A stretch of 64,000 bases of DNA from Halorubrum salinarum (GCF_013267195.1 NZ_CP053941.1:1488001-1552000), one strand, 5' to 3'. Counted from the first letter of the stretch, positions 8,453 through 18,209 are shown. Notes: generated by a model not told the origin, from the sequence alone. Translations and numbers: made by a program.

Positions 8453-10252
8453 TTACTCCAGGTCGAGTAGCGCCGCGATCTCGTCGAGGTAGTCGTCGTA
8501 GACGCCGACCGCGGACTCGATCGGGTCGGGAGAGGCCATGTCGATGCCGGCGAGCTCGACGACCTCCAGCGGGTACTTCGAGCCACCGGCCTTCAGCATC
8601 TCGCGGTAGTCGGCGGCCGCGGACTCGCCCTCGTCGAGGACGCGCTCGACGATGGCGGCCGCGGCGGAGATGCCGGTCGCGTACTGGTAGACGTAGAAGT
8701 CGTAGTAGAAGTGGGGGATGCGCTGCCACTCGCGCTCGATGCCGCCCGTGAGCTCGGCGGGCGTGTAGTAGTCGGCCTTCAGGTCGCCGTACATCTCGTC
8801 GAAGGCGTCGGGGGTGAGCGCGTCGCCGGCCTCGACGCGCTCGTGGATCTGCTGTTCGAACGTCGCGAACATCGTCTGCCGGAAGAGGGTGGAGCGGAAG
8901 CGTTCGAGGTACTCGTCGAGGACGTGGGTGCGGAGCTCGTCGTCCTCGACGGTGTCGAGCAGGTGGTGGGTGAGCAGCGTCTCGTTGACCGTGGAGGCGA
9001 TCTCCGCGACGAAGATCTCGTAGCTCGCGTCGTGCCACGGCTGGGCGTCGCCCGCCAGCTCCGAGTGTATCGAGTGGCCGAGCTCGTGGGCCAGGGTGTA
9101 CATCGACGCGATGTCGTCCTGGTAGTTCATCATGATGTACGGCTGGGTGTCGTACGTGCCCGAGGAGAACGCGCCCGAGCGCTTCCCGCGGTTCTCGTAC
9201 ACGTCCACCCACCGCGAGTCGAGCCCTTCGGCCAGCCGCTCCTGGTAGGCGTCGCCGAGCGGCGCGACCGCCTCGATCACCCACTCGCGGGCCTGCTCGT
9301 ACTCCACGTCCGGCCCCTGGTCGCCCGTCAGCGACATGTAGAGGTCGTGGCTCTGGAGCTGGTCGACGCCGAGCGCCGCCTCCTTCAGCGCCGCGTGGCG
9401 GTGGAGCACGTCGAGGTTGTCGTCGACGGTGTCGACGAGGGTGTCGTACACCTCGACCGGGACGTTCGAGTCGTCGAGCGCGGCGGCCCGCGCGGAGTCG
9501 TAGTCGCGGATCTCGGCGCTCGTGACGTGCTCGCGGACGGCCTTCTCTAAGGAGGTGCCGACCGTGTTGCGCACGTCGGCCCACTCGTCGTAGAACGTCT
9601 CGTGGACGCGCTCGCGGAACTCGCGGTCCGGGTTCGTCTGGAGCTTCGTGAAGTTCGCCTGCGTGATCTCCACCTCCTCGCCGTCGGGGTCCTCGACGAC
9701 GCCGTAGGTCATGTCGGCGTTCGTCAGCATCGAGTAGATCTCGCTCGGCGCGTCGGTGACCTCCGAGAGGTCCGCCAGCACCTCCTCGACCTCGCTCGAC
9801 CGCGTGTGCGGCTTCTTTCGCAGCACGTCGTCGAGGTAGTGCTCGTACTCGGCGAGGGCGGGCTCGTCGTCGACGAAGGCCTCGACGTCGGCCTCCGTGA
9901 GCGACTGGATCTCCGGTTCGAGGTACGAGACCGCGCTCGACGCCTCGGAGCCGAGCGACGACGCCCGCGCGGACATCGCCTGGTACTCCTGGTTCCGCGT
10001 GTCCTCGGCGCTGCGCAGGCGGGCGTAGGTCATCACCTGCTGGAGCTCGCGGAATATCTCCTCGCGCAGTTCGAGCAGTTCGAGGAGGGTGGCGGCGTCC
10101 TCGACCGCCCGCCCCTCGTAGGCGGCCAGCTCGTCGATCCGGTCGGCGACCGTCTCGTAGGCCGACTCCCACGCCTCGTCGTCGGCGTAGATGCCGTCGA
10201 GGTCCCACTTGTACTCGGTGTCGATCTCGGACCGCTCGGGAACCGAACTCAT
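8453..10252 (-). CDS. pepF: oligoendopeptidase F, M3 metallopeptidase
   Basis: Cytoplasmic zinc endopeptidase of 599 residues that degrades oligopeptides. The active-site helix AHELGHSIH carries the zinc-binding His pair and catalytic Glu, and the third ligand Glu lies in the following FVAEIASTVNE helix. The N-terminal DTEYKWDLDGIYADDEAWE is the standard start of the PepF/M3B family. Length matches bacterial PepF (about 600). The ATG at 10252 is chosen over upstream codons because homology begins there. It stands alone between a small membrane protein and rimI. Confidence 0.92.
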   Translation of the reverse strand: MSSVPERSEIDTEYKWDLDGIYADDEAWESAYETVADRIDELAAYEGRAVEDAATLLELLELREEIFRELQQVMTYARLRSAEDTRNQEYQAMSARASSLGSEASSAVSYLEPEIQSLTEADVEAFVDDEPALAEYEHYLDDVLRKKPHTRSSEVEEVLADLSEVTDAPSEIYSMLTNADMTYGVVEDPDGEEVEITQANFTKLQTNPDREFRERVHETFYDEWADVRNTVGTSLEKAVREHVTSAEIRDYDSARAAALDDSNVPVEVYDTLVDTVDDNLDVLHRHAALKEAALGVDQLQSHDLYMSLTGDQGPDVEYEQAREWVIEAVAPLGDAYQERLAEGLDSRWVDVYENRGKRSGAFSSGTYDTQPYIMMNYQDDIASMYTLAHELGHSIHSELAGDAQPWHDASYEIFVAEIASTVNETLLTHHLLDTVEDDELRTHVLDEYLERFRSTLFRQTMFATFEQQIHERVEAGDALTPDAFDEMYGDLKADYYTPAELTGGIEREWQRIPHFYYDFYVYQYATGISAAAAIVERVLDEGESAAADYREMLKAGGSKYPLEVVELAGIDMASPDPIESAVGVYDDYLDEIAALLDLE

Positions 10253-10342
10253 ACCGTTCGGGTCGGCCTCCCGCACACTAAGCCTTGTCAAACCCCGCGT
10301 GGCGGACCGATATGCGTGTGAACCGGCGCCACCCGTGGCGTG

Positions 10343-10843
10343 TCAACGCGACTCGTTCCGCCCGCCGCCGTCCTCGCTCCCGGCCCACGCCGCGAGGTCG
10401 ACGACCAGGACGAGCGCGTCCTCGCCGTCGCGGTAGTAGCCGCCGACCCGTCGGACCGGCTCGAACCCCTCGTCGGCGTACAGCGACCGCGCGGGGTCGT
10501 TCCCCTCGCGCACCTCCAGCCGGACCACCGCCACGCCGGTCGCGCGGAGCCTGACCAGCGCCGACCGGAGAAGGGTCCGGCCGATCCCCTCGCCGCGGGC
10601 GTCGGGGTCGACGGCCAGGTCCTTGACATGGCCGATGTCGCGGCCGTGGTTCGGCGTCCGGTCGGCGACGACGAACCCGACGACCGCGCCCGCCCGCTCC
10701 GCCACGAGGAACGCCGGCTCGTCCAGCAGTCGCTCGAAGGCGTCGTGCGGCCACGGGTCCGAGAAGCAGGCCCGCTCGATCCGGACCACCGCGAGGAGGT
10801 CGGCGGACTCGGCCCCTCGGATCGTGACGTCGGCGGCGCTCAC
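10343..10843 (-). CDS. rimI: GNAT acetyltransferase, RimI-type protein N-terminal acetyltransferase
   Basis: 166-residue GNAT protein that transfers acetyl from acetyl-CoA to protein N-terminal amines. The acetyl-CoA loop DPDARGEGIGRTLL and the preceding strand HVKDLAVD match the RimI/Ard1 group, as do the N-terminal IERACFSDPW and the C-terminal YADEGFEPV. It starts with GTG at 10843. A TATA element (GTTTATTC on the minus strand, 10866-10873) lies 26 nt before that codon and fixes the start. Archaeal RimI proteins have broad N-terminal acetylation activity; the natural substrates cannot be told here. Confidence 0.88.
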   Translation of the reverse strand: MSAADVTIRGAESADLLAVVRIERACFSDPWPHDAFERLLDEPAFLVAERAGAVVGFVVADRTPNHGRDIGHVKDLAVDPDARGEGIGRTLLRSALVRLRATGVAVVRLEVREGNDPARSLYADEGFEPVRRVGGYYRDGEDALVLVVDLAAWAGSEDGGGRNESR

Positions 10844-10910
10844 GGGTCAGCTTGCGGCCCGCGGGGAATAAACGCGCCGGGTCGACCGGGGCGGCGGCGC
10901 GCCGCCCCGC

Positions 10911-12656
10911 TCACGCGTCGATCCAGGGTTCGTCCGGGTCGGCGTCGGCGGGACCGGGCGCACGCACCTCGAAGCAGGCGCCGTCCGGCGGCCGGAGCCG
11001 GCGACCGTCGGCGAGGTCCACGGGGCCGTCCGCGGTCGTCCGCAGCTCGACGCGCCACCCGTGCGACTCGACCACCTCGCGGACGATGTCGAGCCCGTAG
11101 CCCGTCCCGTCCGCTCGCGTCGTGTACCCGGAGTCGAACACGGAGTCCCGGTCGTCGGGGTCGATCCCGGTCCCGTCGTCGGCGACGAGGAACCCCTCGT
11201 CGGTGGCGGTGACGAGGACGGTGAGATCGCCGTCCGCGTCGTTGTCGGCAGACGCGGTCGCGTCGTCCCGGGAGTCGGGCGCGTCGCCGCCGGAGTCGGT
11301 CGCGTCGTCGCTCGACTCGGACGCTCCCGCCTCCGAGGCGTCCGGCTTCCCGTGTTCCGTCGCGTTTCGGAACAGGTTCTCCAGCGCCTGGCGCACCCGG
11401 CCGCGATCGCCGTACACCCGCGCGTCGCGGGCGACGACGAGGTCCGCGTCGTCCTCGCCCTCGGCGGCGGTCTCCCAGGCGTCGCGGGCGACGCTGGCGA
11501 GCGCGAACTCGGTCGGCTCGTCCATCCCGGTCCCCTGCCGCGCGAGGGTGAGCAGCTCCGAGACGAGCTGGTCGATCCGGTCGACGGCGCGCTCGCCGCG
11601 CTCGAGGGGCTCCGCCTCGCCGCGCAGCCGCGCCATCTCGATCGACCCCCGGATCACCGACAGCGGGTTCCGCAGGTCGTGCGAGACGATGCTCGCGAAG
11701 CGGTCGAGCCGCTCGTTGCGGTCGGCGAGCCGCCGCTCGCGCGCCTTCCGCGTGCTCACGTCCCGGGAGTTGATGAGCAGCTCGCCGACGGGGCTGTCGG
11801 CCGGGAGCGAGCGGGTCCGCGACTCCAGCCAGACCCAGTCGCCGTCGGCGGTTCGGTAGCGGTACTCCAGCGTCGGGGACGTGTCCGGCTCGTTGAGCGC
11901 GCGGTAGAACCGCTCGGTCACGCGTTCGCGGTCGTCCGGGTGGACGTAGCCGAGGGGGGAGCGCCCGACGGTCGACCCCTGCTCGTAGCCGAGCACCTCC
12001 GCGACGGAGGGGCTCTCGTAGACGACGAGGCCGTCCTCGTCGACCACGGTGACGAGGTCGCTGCCGTACTCTAAGAAGGCGCGATAGCGCTCCGGGAAGG
12101 TGCGGTCGACGTCGACGCGCCGGACCGTGACGATCCGCCCGCCGAACTGCGGGGCGAGCTCCTCGTCGACGACGGACTCGACCCACGCGTACCCGCCGCT
12201 CGCGCGGCGGATGCGGTGGGTGACCGTCCGGCTCGTCGCGACCGCGGACAGCGCGTCGGCGACCGGCTCGCGGTCGCTCGGGTGGACGCGGTCGAGGAGG
12301 TCGCTGCCCACGAGCGCGCCCCGGCTCACACCGACGACGTCCGGCGCCGACGGCCCCGCGAACAGCACTTCGCCGTCGACGGCCACGGCGAGCAGGAAGC
12401 GGTCCGCCTCGGCGAGCCGAGACCGGCGCTCGGCGGGCGTCGCGTCGACGCCGGCCGACGCCTCGTCGGCGTCGGCTGAGGGCGGTGTCGATCGGCCACC
12501 GTCGCCGCTGTCGTCCGACGGGGTCGCCCGCTCCCCGCCGGCGGGCGGGGCGTCGACGGCGGATCGGTCCTTGGCGTCGGGGGCGTCGCCCTCGTCGGCG
12601 CCGCGGCCCGGCGTCGACGTGTCGGATGGCCGGAGGGTCACAGTCAGTTCTACCAA
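10911..12656 (-). CDS. PAS-domain sensor histidine kinase
   Basis: Soluble two-component kinase of about 581 residues without membrane segments. After a low-complexity acidic N-terminus (1-80) come two PAS domains (about 85-180 and 190-302), the dimerisation and phosphoacceptor helix with His326 in [11 protein letters not shown], and the ATPase domain with Asn427/Asn431 in the N-box and DDGTGI. The ATPase domain contains a 40-residue acidic, Ser/Asp/Ala-rich insert (about 437-477) between the N-box and the next strand. The annotated start is TTG at 12656; a GTG 15 nt inside (12641) is equally possible given the TATA element at 12675. No receiver domain or response-regulator gene is adjacent; the TrmB regulator lies just upstream on the same strand. 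Confidence 0.9.
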   Translation of the reverse strand: MVELTVTLRPSDTSTPGRGADEGDAPDAKDRSAVDAPPAGGERATPSDDSGDGGRSTPPSADADEASAGVDATPAERRSRLAEADRFLLAVAVDGEVLFAGPSAPDVVGVSRGALVGSDLLDRVHPSDREPVADALSAVATSRTVTHRIRRASGGYAWVESVVDEELAPQFGGRIVTVRRVDVDRTFPERYRAFLEYGSDLVTVVDEDGLVVYESPSVAEVLGYEQGSTVGRSPLGYVHPDDRERVTERFYRALNEPDTSPTLEYRYRTADGDWVWLESRTRSLPADSPVGELLINSRDVSTRKARERRLADRNERLDRFASIVSHDLRNPLSVIRGSIEMARLRGEAEPLERGERAVDRIDQLVSELLTLARQGTGMDEPTEFALASVARDAWETAAEGEDDADLVVARDARVYGDRGRVRQALENLFRNATEHGKPDASEAGASESSDDATDSGGDAPDSRDDATASADNDADGDLTVLVTATDEGFLVADDGTGIDPDDRDSVFDSGYTTRADGTGYGLDIVREVVESHGWRVELRTTADGPVDLADGRRLRPPDGACFEVRAPGPADADPDEPWIDA

Positions 12657-12683
12657 ATGGTACGACTACGAGGTGATAAAACC
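12651..12683 (-). promoter_or_regulatory. TATA element and short palindrome at the histidine-kinase start
   Basis: On the minus strand GGTTTTATC (12675-12683) is a good TATA box. The inverted repeat TACCA-2 nt-TGGTA (12651-12662) falls on the predicted transcription start and start codon, a position where a bound protein would block initiation. Confidence 0.4.
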
Positions 12684-12732
12684 GCGCGCCCTCGAAATCA
12701 GAACTGATAATTGGATACCGTCGCCCCGGCCC

Positions 12733-13539
12733 TCACACCTCGTCGACGACGGTGCCCTCGGCCCACGCGGCCTCGAAGCCCTCGCGTACGCGGGCGGCGA
12801 ACCCGCGGTCGCGCAGGTCGAGCATGCCGAACAGCCGGTCGGGCGCGAGCGGGTCGGCGACCTCCAGGCACACCTCCTCGCCGTCGATGAGGTAGAAGTT
12901 CCCGTACGCGTCCTGCGTGATCCGCAGCTCGAAGGGCCCCTGCGCGATCGTCAGCGTCGCGCGGTCCTCGTCGACGGCGGCGCGGGCGTCGTCGAACACG
13001 CTCGGCGAGAGCAGCACGGACACGTCGACGCCGCTCCGGATCGACGCGAGGAGCCGGTCGAGCAGCTCCGGCCCCTCGCGGTCGACGTCGAACTGCGCCG
13101 AGACGTCGGTGGCGACGACGACGATCGACTCCTCGGCGGCGTCGATCCGCTCGAAGAGGAGGTCGAGCGAGTCGTCGGCGCCGACCGCCGCGGTCCAGAA
13201 CTCGTCGTCGGTCGCCTCGGCGTCGGCCAGCCGGTCGATCAGCTCCGACTTGCCGGACTCGTACGTCTCGATCCGCTGTCGCAGCTCCCGCCGCTTCGCC
13301 TCGACGAGGCGGTCGACGGCGACCGCGGGCTCGACGGGCGCGTACCGCTTCGGCTCGCGGTCGGTCTGGACGCGGACGAGCCCCCGCGACTCCAGCCCGC
13401 CGAGCGCGTCGTAGATGCGCCCCTTCGGCACGCCGCTCTCCTCGGCGGCGGCCGCGGCGGTGCCGGTGCCGAGCGTCAGCAGCGCGCGGTACGCCCGGTC
13501 CTCGTAGCTCGACAGGCCGAGGTCTCGGAGCGACTCCAT
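12733..13539 (-). CDS. TrmB family transcriptional regulator
   Basis: 268-residue regulator with an N-terminal TrmB-type winged helix (about 5-75, with GLSSYEDRAYRALL and KGRIYDALGGLESRGLV), a coiled linker (about 80-110), and a C-terminal effector domain resembling the TrmB/phospholipase-D-like sensor fold (about 115-262). TrmB proteins of halophiles bind sugars or other small metabolites and act at promoters of metabolic genes. The target is unknown; it lies upstream of a histidine kinase on the same strand and divergent from the secreted-protein/RND pair. It has its own promoter at 13593. Confidence 0.86.
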   Translation of the reverse strand: MESLRDLGLSSYEDRAYRALLTLGTGTAAAAAEESGVPKGRIYDALGGLESRGLVRVQTDREPKRYAPVEPAVAVDRLVEAKRRELRQRIETYESGKSELIDRLADAEATDDEFWTAAVGADDSLDLLFERIDAAEESIVVVATDVSAQFDVDREGPELLDRLLASIRSGVDVSVLLSPSVFDDARAAVDEDRATLTIAQGPFELRITQDAYGNFYLIDGEEVCLEVADPLAPDRLFGMLDLRDRGFAARVREGFEAAWAEGTVVDEV

Positions 13540-13592
13540 GCGTTCACCGTGGCGGTCCCGCTACAAAGCGTCGGCGTTCCCTCTCGCGCCGA

Positions 13593-13600
13593 TATATAAA
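13593..13600 (-). promoter_or_regulatory. TATA element upstream of the trmB-family gene
   Basis: TTTATATA on the minus strand, about 57 nt before the ATG at 13539, giving a predicted leader of about 30 nt. The sequence is nearly symmetrical, so it could also fire rightward into the 200-nt stretch before the gene at 13824. Confidence 0.5.
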
Positions 13601-13823
13601 AGAACGGACGCACAACGGTCGACTGTTTCGAAGACCGCCCGATGAACTCGGTCGGTCGTTGCTCGATGAATCGCTTTGACGGAGCCGTAAACGGCTTCGC
13701 GGCGGTTTCGGAACGATTCGTTCCGCCGTCCGTCACGGCGAATTATCTACGGAAACAGATACGTTGTTGTCACAGGTTCCCGAAGGGTATTACGTCGCAG
13801 CCCCGTACCAGTTCGCAACCAAC

Positions 13824-15623
13824 ATGAGTCGAATTCGGACGGCGGCCGTCCTCGTGCTCGTCGCGTCGCTTCTCGCGACGGGGACGGTGGTCGCGCAGCA
13901 GGCGAACGACACGGTGCGCGGCGACCCCGACATCGAGGCGTTCGCGCCGGAGACGGCCTTCGTCCCCGGCGAGGAGTCGACGCTCCAGGTGAGCCTGAAC
14001 AACCGCGGCGACATCGACGCGCAGGGCGCCGACAACCTCGAGAGCGAGGTGGTGACCGCCCACGAGACCACGGCCCGGATCCTCACGGGCGACGCGACGA
14101 ACCGCGAGGTCCCCTTCGACGTGCGGACCGGCGAGCAGACGGTCGGCGACGTCGCGCGCGGCGTCACGGGACCGATCGAGTTCACCGTCGTCCCCGACGC
14201 GGACGCCGAGCCGGGCGTCTATCAGGTCCCGATCCGGCTGGAGTACCGGAACGTCGAGAGCGCCGAGGTGGACGACGGCTCCACCGTCCGCGACGAGGAG
14301 ATCGTGACCGAGACGGTGTACGTGTCCGTGGAGATCACCGACCGCGCGCAGTTCGCTGTCGTCGACGTCGACGGCGTCGTCCAGGCCGGCGACGACGGCA
14401 TCGTCGAGGTGACGATGCGGAACGTCCGGAACGAGACGGCCTACGAGGCGAGCGTCGCCGCGAACCCGATCGACCCCGACCTGTCCTTCGCCACCGACGC
14501 GGGCACGACCGAGACGTACGTCGGCGCGTGGGCGCCGGGCGAGAACCGCACGTTCGCCTACCGGTTCGCCGCCGCCGGCCAGGCGACCGCGCGCGCGTCG
14601 ACGCTGGAGTTCGAGGTCGACTACCGCGACGCCGAGCGCGCGAACGCCGCCGCGCGGACGGTCCGGACCGGCGTGACGCCGCTCTCGCGGCAGGCGTTCA
14701 CCGCGCGCGGTCTGAACAGCACGCTGCGCGTCGGCGAGGACGGCTCCTTCACCGTCGAGGTGCGCAACCGCGGGCCCCGGGACGTCGAGAACGCGGTCGT
14801 CGTGTTCAGCAACGAAGCGCCCGCGCCCGACGGCGTCGGCCAGGACACGGTCCAGACGGACCAGAACATCGTCCCGCGCTCGACGCGGGACACGATCGGC
14901 GACCTCGCGGTCGGCGAGACCGCGACCGCGACGTTCGACGCCGGCCTCCGCACCGACGCCAACCCCGGGCTGCGGACGGTCAACGTGGCGGTCCGCTACC
15001 GCGGGATCCCCACCGACGAGGGCGTGAGCGCCAGCCGGACCGACGACGGGAGCGTCTCGCTCGTCTCGACGGGGTCGGCGGGCGACGTCATCGTCTCCGA
15101 CTCGCTCGACGTGGTCGTCGACGTCGCGCCCGAGGCGGACGTCTTCGCGGTGTCGCCCGCGGCGAACGCGACCGAGCCGGCGGCGGTGACGCCGGGGTCG
15201 ACGGTCCAGTACCGCGCGGTCGTCCGCAACACCGGCCCGGAGCCGATCTCCAACGTCCAGGCGAAGCTGTTCGTCGACTCGCCGCTCTCCTCGTCGGACG
15301 ACGAGGCGTTCGTCACCGACCTCGACCCGGGCGAGCAGACCACGATCACCTTCGAGGTGGCGGTCGACGGCGGCGCGACGCCGAAGACGTACGCGGCCGC
15401 GGTCGACTTCCGGTACGACGACGCCGACGGCGACGAGCAGCTCTCGGACACCTACCGGCTCCCGGTCGAGGTGACCGACACCGACGACAGCGGGGCGCTC
15501 TCCTCGCCGCTGGGGATCGTCGCCCTGCTCGGCGCCGTCGCGGTCGGCGGCGCGGTCGTCTGGCAGCGCGGTCGGGTGAGCGCGGCGATCGCTCGGCTCC
15601 GCAGCCGGCTCCGCTCTCGATAG
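13824..15623 (+). CDS. secreted, membrane-anchored beta-sandwich repeat protein (COG1361/CARDB-like)
   Basis: 599-residue surface protein. It has a Sec signal peptide (residues 1-24, ending ATGTVVAQQ), then several Ig-like beta-sandwich units resembling CARDB/NEW3 domains (recurring VxVRNxGPxxVxNV and LxxGExxTxTF patterns), and a C-terminal anchor helix (about 562-582) followed by an arginine-rich cytoplasmic tail. The stop codon touches the ATG of the following RND exporter, so the two are surely co-transcribed and probably work together, perhaps as a periplasm-like adaptor or substrate-holding partner. Function within the pair is inferred from context only. Confidence 0.82.
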   Translation: MSRIRTAAVLVLVASLLATGTVVAQQANDTVRGDPDIEAFAPETAFVPGEESTLQVSLNNRGDIDAQGADNLESEVVTAHETTARILTGDATNREVPFDVRTGEQTVGDVARGVTGPIEFTVVPDADAEPGVYQVPIRLEYRNVESAEVDDGSTVRDEEIVTETVYVSVEITDRAQFAVVDVDGVVQAGDDGIVEVTMRNVRNETAYEASVAANPIDPDLSFATDAGTTETYVGAWAPGENRTFAYRFAAAGQATARASTLEFEVDYRDAERANAAARTVRTGVTPLSRQAFTARGLNSTLRVGEDGSFTVEVRNRGPRDVENAVVVFSNEAPAPDGVGQDTVQTDQNIVPRSTRDTIGDLAVGETATATFDAGLRTDANPGLRTVNVAVRYRGIPTDEGVSASRTDDGSVSLVSTGSAGDVIVSDSLDVVVDVAPEADVFAVSPAANATEPAAVTPGSTVQYRAVVRNTGPEPISNVQAKLFVDSPLSSSDDEAFVTDLDPGEQTTITFEVAVDGGATPKTYAAAVDFRYDDADGDEQLSDTYRLPVEVTDTDDSGALSSPLGIVALLGAVAVGGAVVWQRGRVSAAIARLRSRLRSR

Positions 15624-18209
15624 ATGGACCCCGTCAGTCGGCTGTTCGGCGCGATCACCGACCGGGTCGTCGAGCGGCCGCGCCGGGTCGTGATCGCCTG
15701 TCTCGTCGTCACCGCCCTGTTCGCGCCCGGCATGGCGCTGCTGGAGGCGAGCGCGGGCAGCGACCAGTTCACCGACGGGATCGAGGAGGCCGACGCCCTC
15801 GACCGCGTGAACGAGCGGTTCGAGCCCGCGTTCGGGGGTGACGACCCGACGACGCAGCTGATCCAGCGCGACGCGAACGTGCTCGACCGCCGCGGCCTGC
15901 TCGACATGCTGGCGACCGCCGAGCGGCTCGACGAGCGCGACGGGTTGCGGGTAACCGACTTCTCCGCGCCCGCGATGGACGTGGCGGCCGAGTTGGACGA
16001 GGACGCCGACACGCCCGCGGCGGCCCGCGACGCGATCGAACGGGCCAGCGACGGCGAGATCGACGACGCGGTCGACGCCGCCGCGGAGGACCCCGGCTTC
16101 GCGACGCTGCTGTCCGACGACTTCAACCGCGAGTCCGGGACGGCCTCCGCGTCGCTCGGCGTCGTCTCCCACTCGTTCCCGGCCTCGGCCGACACGCAGG
16201 CGATCCAGCAGGAGGCTCGCACGGTCGCCGAGGAGGCCCCCGGCGACATCACCGCGTTCGGCGGCGGGATCGTCGACGACGAGTTCCAGCGCGTCATCTT
16301 CGACTCGCTGTCGATCGTCGTGCCCGCGGCGCTGGCCGTGATCCTCGGCCTCCTGGCGTACGCCTACCGCGACCCCTTCGACTTCGTGCTCGGCGGGATC
16401 GCGCTCCTGATGACGGTCGTGTGGACGTTCGGCTTCACCGGCTACGCGGGGATCGCCTTCTCCGAGGTGCTGATCGCGGTGCCGGTCCTCCTCCTCGCGA
16501 TCGGGATCGACTTCGGGATCCACACGGTGAACCGCTACCGCGAGGACCGTGCTGCGGGCGCGCCGCCCGAGACGGCGATGCGCGGCGCCTTGGGCCAGCT
16601 CGTGGTGGCGTACTCGATCATCGCCGGCACGACGATCATCGGCTTCCTCGCGAACCTCACCAGCTCGTTGCCCCCGCTCCGCGAGTTCGGCGTCGTCGCC
16701 GGACTCGGCATCTGTTTCACCCTCGTCATCTTCGTCGGCTTCCTCCCGGCCGCCAAGCTGATGCTCGACCGCTGGCGCGCCGAGCGCTCGCTGCCCGAGT
16801 TCGGTTCGCGCCCGCTCGGCTCCGAGGAGTCCGCGCTCGGGCGCTTCCTCCCCAAGCTGTCCGCCATCTCGCGGCCCGCGCCCGCCGTCTTCCTCGTCGT
16901 CGTCCTGCTCGTCACCGCGGGCGCCGCGGGCTACGGCGCGGGCGTCGACACCACCTTCGAGCAGGACGACTTCCTGCCGCCGAGCGAGGAGCCGGCGTAC
17001 GTCGACTACTTCCCCGGCCCGCTCCAGCCCGGCGAGTACACCGCGACGGAGACGATCAACTTCCTCTCCGACAACTTCGCCACGAGCGAGGACGACACCG
17101 TCACCATCTACGTGGAGCGGCGCATGACCAGCGACAGCGCCCTCCGTAGCCTCGCGCGCGCAGAGCGCGACCCGCCCGACACGTTCGTCACGGTCGACGG
17201 TCGCGCCAGCGCCGAGAGCGTCCAGAGCGCGATCGACGCGTACGCCGCCGAGAATCCCGAGTTCGAGCGGCTGGTCGAGAACTCCGCGCTCGACGACGGC
17301 CGCCCGAACCGGAACCTCGACCGGATCTACGCCGAGCTGCGGAACTCGGGCTACGACGACTTCACCGGCGAGTACCTCGCGGACGACAGTCGGTCGACCC
17401 GGATCGTCTACGCCGTCGAATCCGACGCCAGCGACGCCGAGATCACCGCCGACGCCCGCCGCGTCGCCGACCGCTACCGCGGCGACGCGACCGCGACCGG
17501 GCAGATCGTCGTGTTCCAGGCGGTCGCCGACACGATCTTCGAGTCCGCGATCGTCTCGCTGGCGGCCGCGCTCGGGCTCTCCGCGGTGTTCCTCGTCATC
17601 CTGTTCTGGCTGCTGCTCGGCAGCCCGACGCTGGGGCTCGTCACGCTCGTCCCGGTGACGGTCGCGGTCGCGACGCTCACCGCCACGATGCGGCTCGGCG
17701 GCATCCCGTTCAACGCGATCACCGCGACGATCCTCGCGATCACCATCGGGCTCGGGGTGGACTACACCGTCCACGTCGCCCACCGGTTCCACGACGAGTA
17801 CGCCGCGGGCGGCGACGTCGACGCCGCGGTGGTCACCACGCTCCGCGGGACGGGCGGCGCGCTCACCGGCACGTGGGCGACGACCGCCCTCGGCACGGGC
17901 GTGCTCGTCCTCGCTATCACCCCGATCCTCGGTCAGTTCGGGCTGCTCACGGCCGCCAGCATCACGCTCGCGTACCTGGCGTCGCTGATCGTGTTGCCCC
18001 CGGCGCTCGTCGTCTGGGTCGCCGTCGTCGAGCGCCGCCCCGAACTCCTGTTCGTCGGGCGCTTCCTCGACGCTGCGGGCGCTATCGACGCCGACGCCGA
18101 GGGCGACGCGACCGACCGTGCCCGGACCGACGGCGGCACGGACGACGGCGCCTTCGAGTGGCAGACCGATCCGCGGCCCCCCGCCGAGGATCCGAGTCAG
18201 AAGCGTTAA
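15624..18209 (+). CDS. RND superfamily exporter (MMPL/patched-like)
   Basis: 861-residue transporter in the cell membrane with the duplicated RND layout: a first transmembrane helix (about 20-38), an exterior loop, five helices (about 230-390), then a second helix (about 423-443), a second exterior loop, and five closing helices (about 640-810). Repeated IGIDFGIHTVNRYRE (first half) and IGLGVDYTVHVAHRF (second half) contain the intramembrane Asp expected for proton-driven export. The C-terminal tail is acidic. It follows the secreted beta-sandwich protein without any gap. The cargo is unknown; relatives move lipids or hydrophobic molecules. Confidence 0.87.
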   Translation: MDPVSRLFGAITDRVVERPRRVVIACLVVTALFAPGMALLEASAGSDQFTDGIEEADALDRVNERFEPAFGGDDPTTQLIQRDANVLDRRGLLDMLATAERLDERDGLRVTDFSAPAMDVAAELDEDADTPAAARDAIERASDGEIDDAVDAAAEDPGFATLLSDDFNRESGTASASLGVVSHSFPASADTQAIQQEARTVAEEAPGDITAFGGGIVDDEFQRVIFDSLSIVVPAALAVILGLLAYAYRDPFDFVLGGIALLMTVVWTFGFTGYAGIAFSEVLIAVPVLLLAIGIDFGIHTVNRYREDRAAGAPPETAMRGALGQLVVAYSIIAGTTIIGFLANLTSSLPPLREFGVVAGLGICFTLVIFVGFLPAAKLMLDRWRAERSLPEFGSRPLGSEESALGRFLPKLSAISRPAPAVFLVVVLLVTAGAAGYGAGVDTTFEQDDFLPPSEEPAYVDYFPGPLQPGEYTATETINFLSDNFATSEDDTVTIYVERRMTSDSALRSLARAERDPPDTFVTVDGRASAESVQSAIDAYAAENPEFERLVENSALDDGRPNRNLDRIYAELRNSGYDDFTGEYLADDSRSTRIVYAVESDASDAEITADARRVADRYRGDATATGQIVVFQAVADTIFESAIVSLAAALGLSAVFLVILFWLLLGSPTLGLVTLVPVTVAVATLTATMRLGGIPFNAITATILAITIGLGVDYTVHVAHRFHDEYAAGGDVDAAVVTTLRGTGGALTGTWATTALGTGVLVLAITPILGQFGLLTAASITLAYLASLIVLPPALVVWVAVVERRPELLFVGRFLDAAGAIDADAEGDATDRARTDGGTDDGAFEWQTDPRPPAEDPSQKR

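Noticed and set aside
13642-13827. A 61-codon upstream frame ending in an ATGA overlap with the secreted-protein start
   Set aside because: The overlap looks like translational coupling, but the peptide is basic and cysteine-rich, its codons are atypical for this genome and there is no similarity to any family. Chance is more likely.
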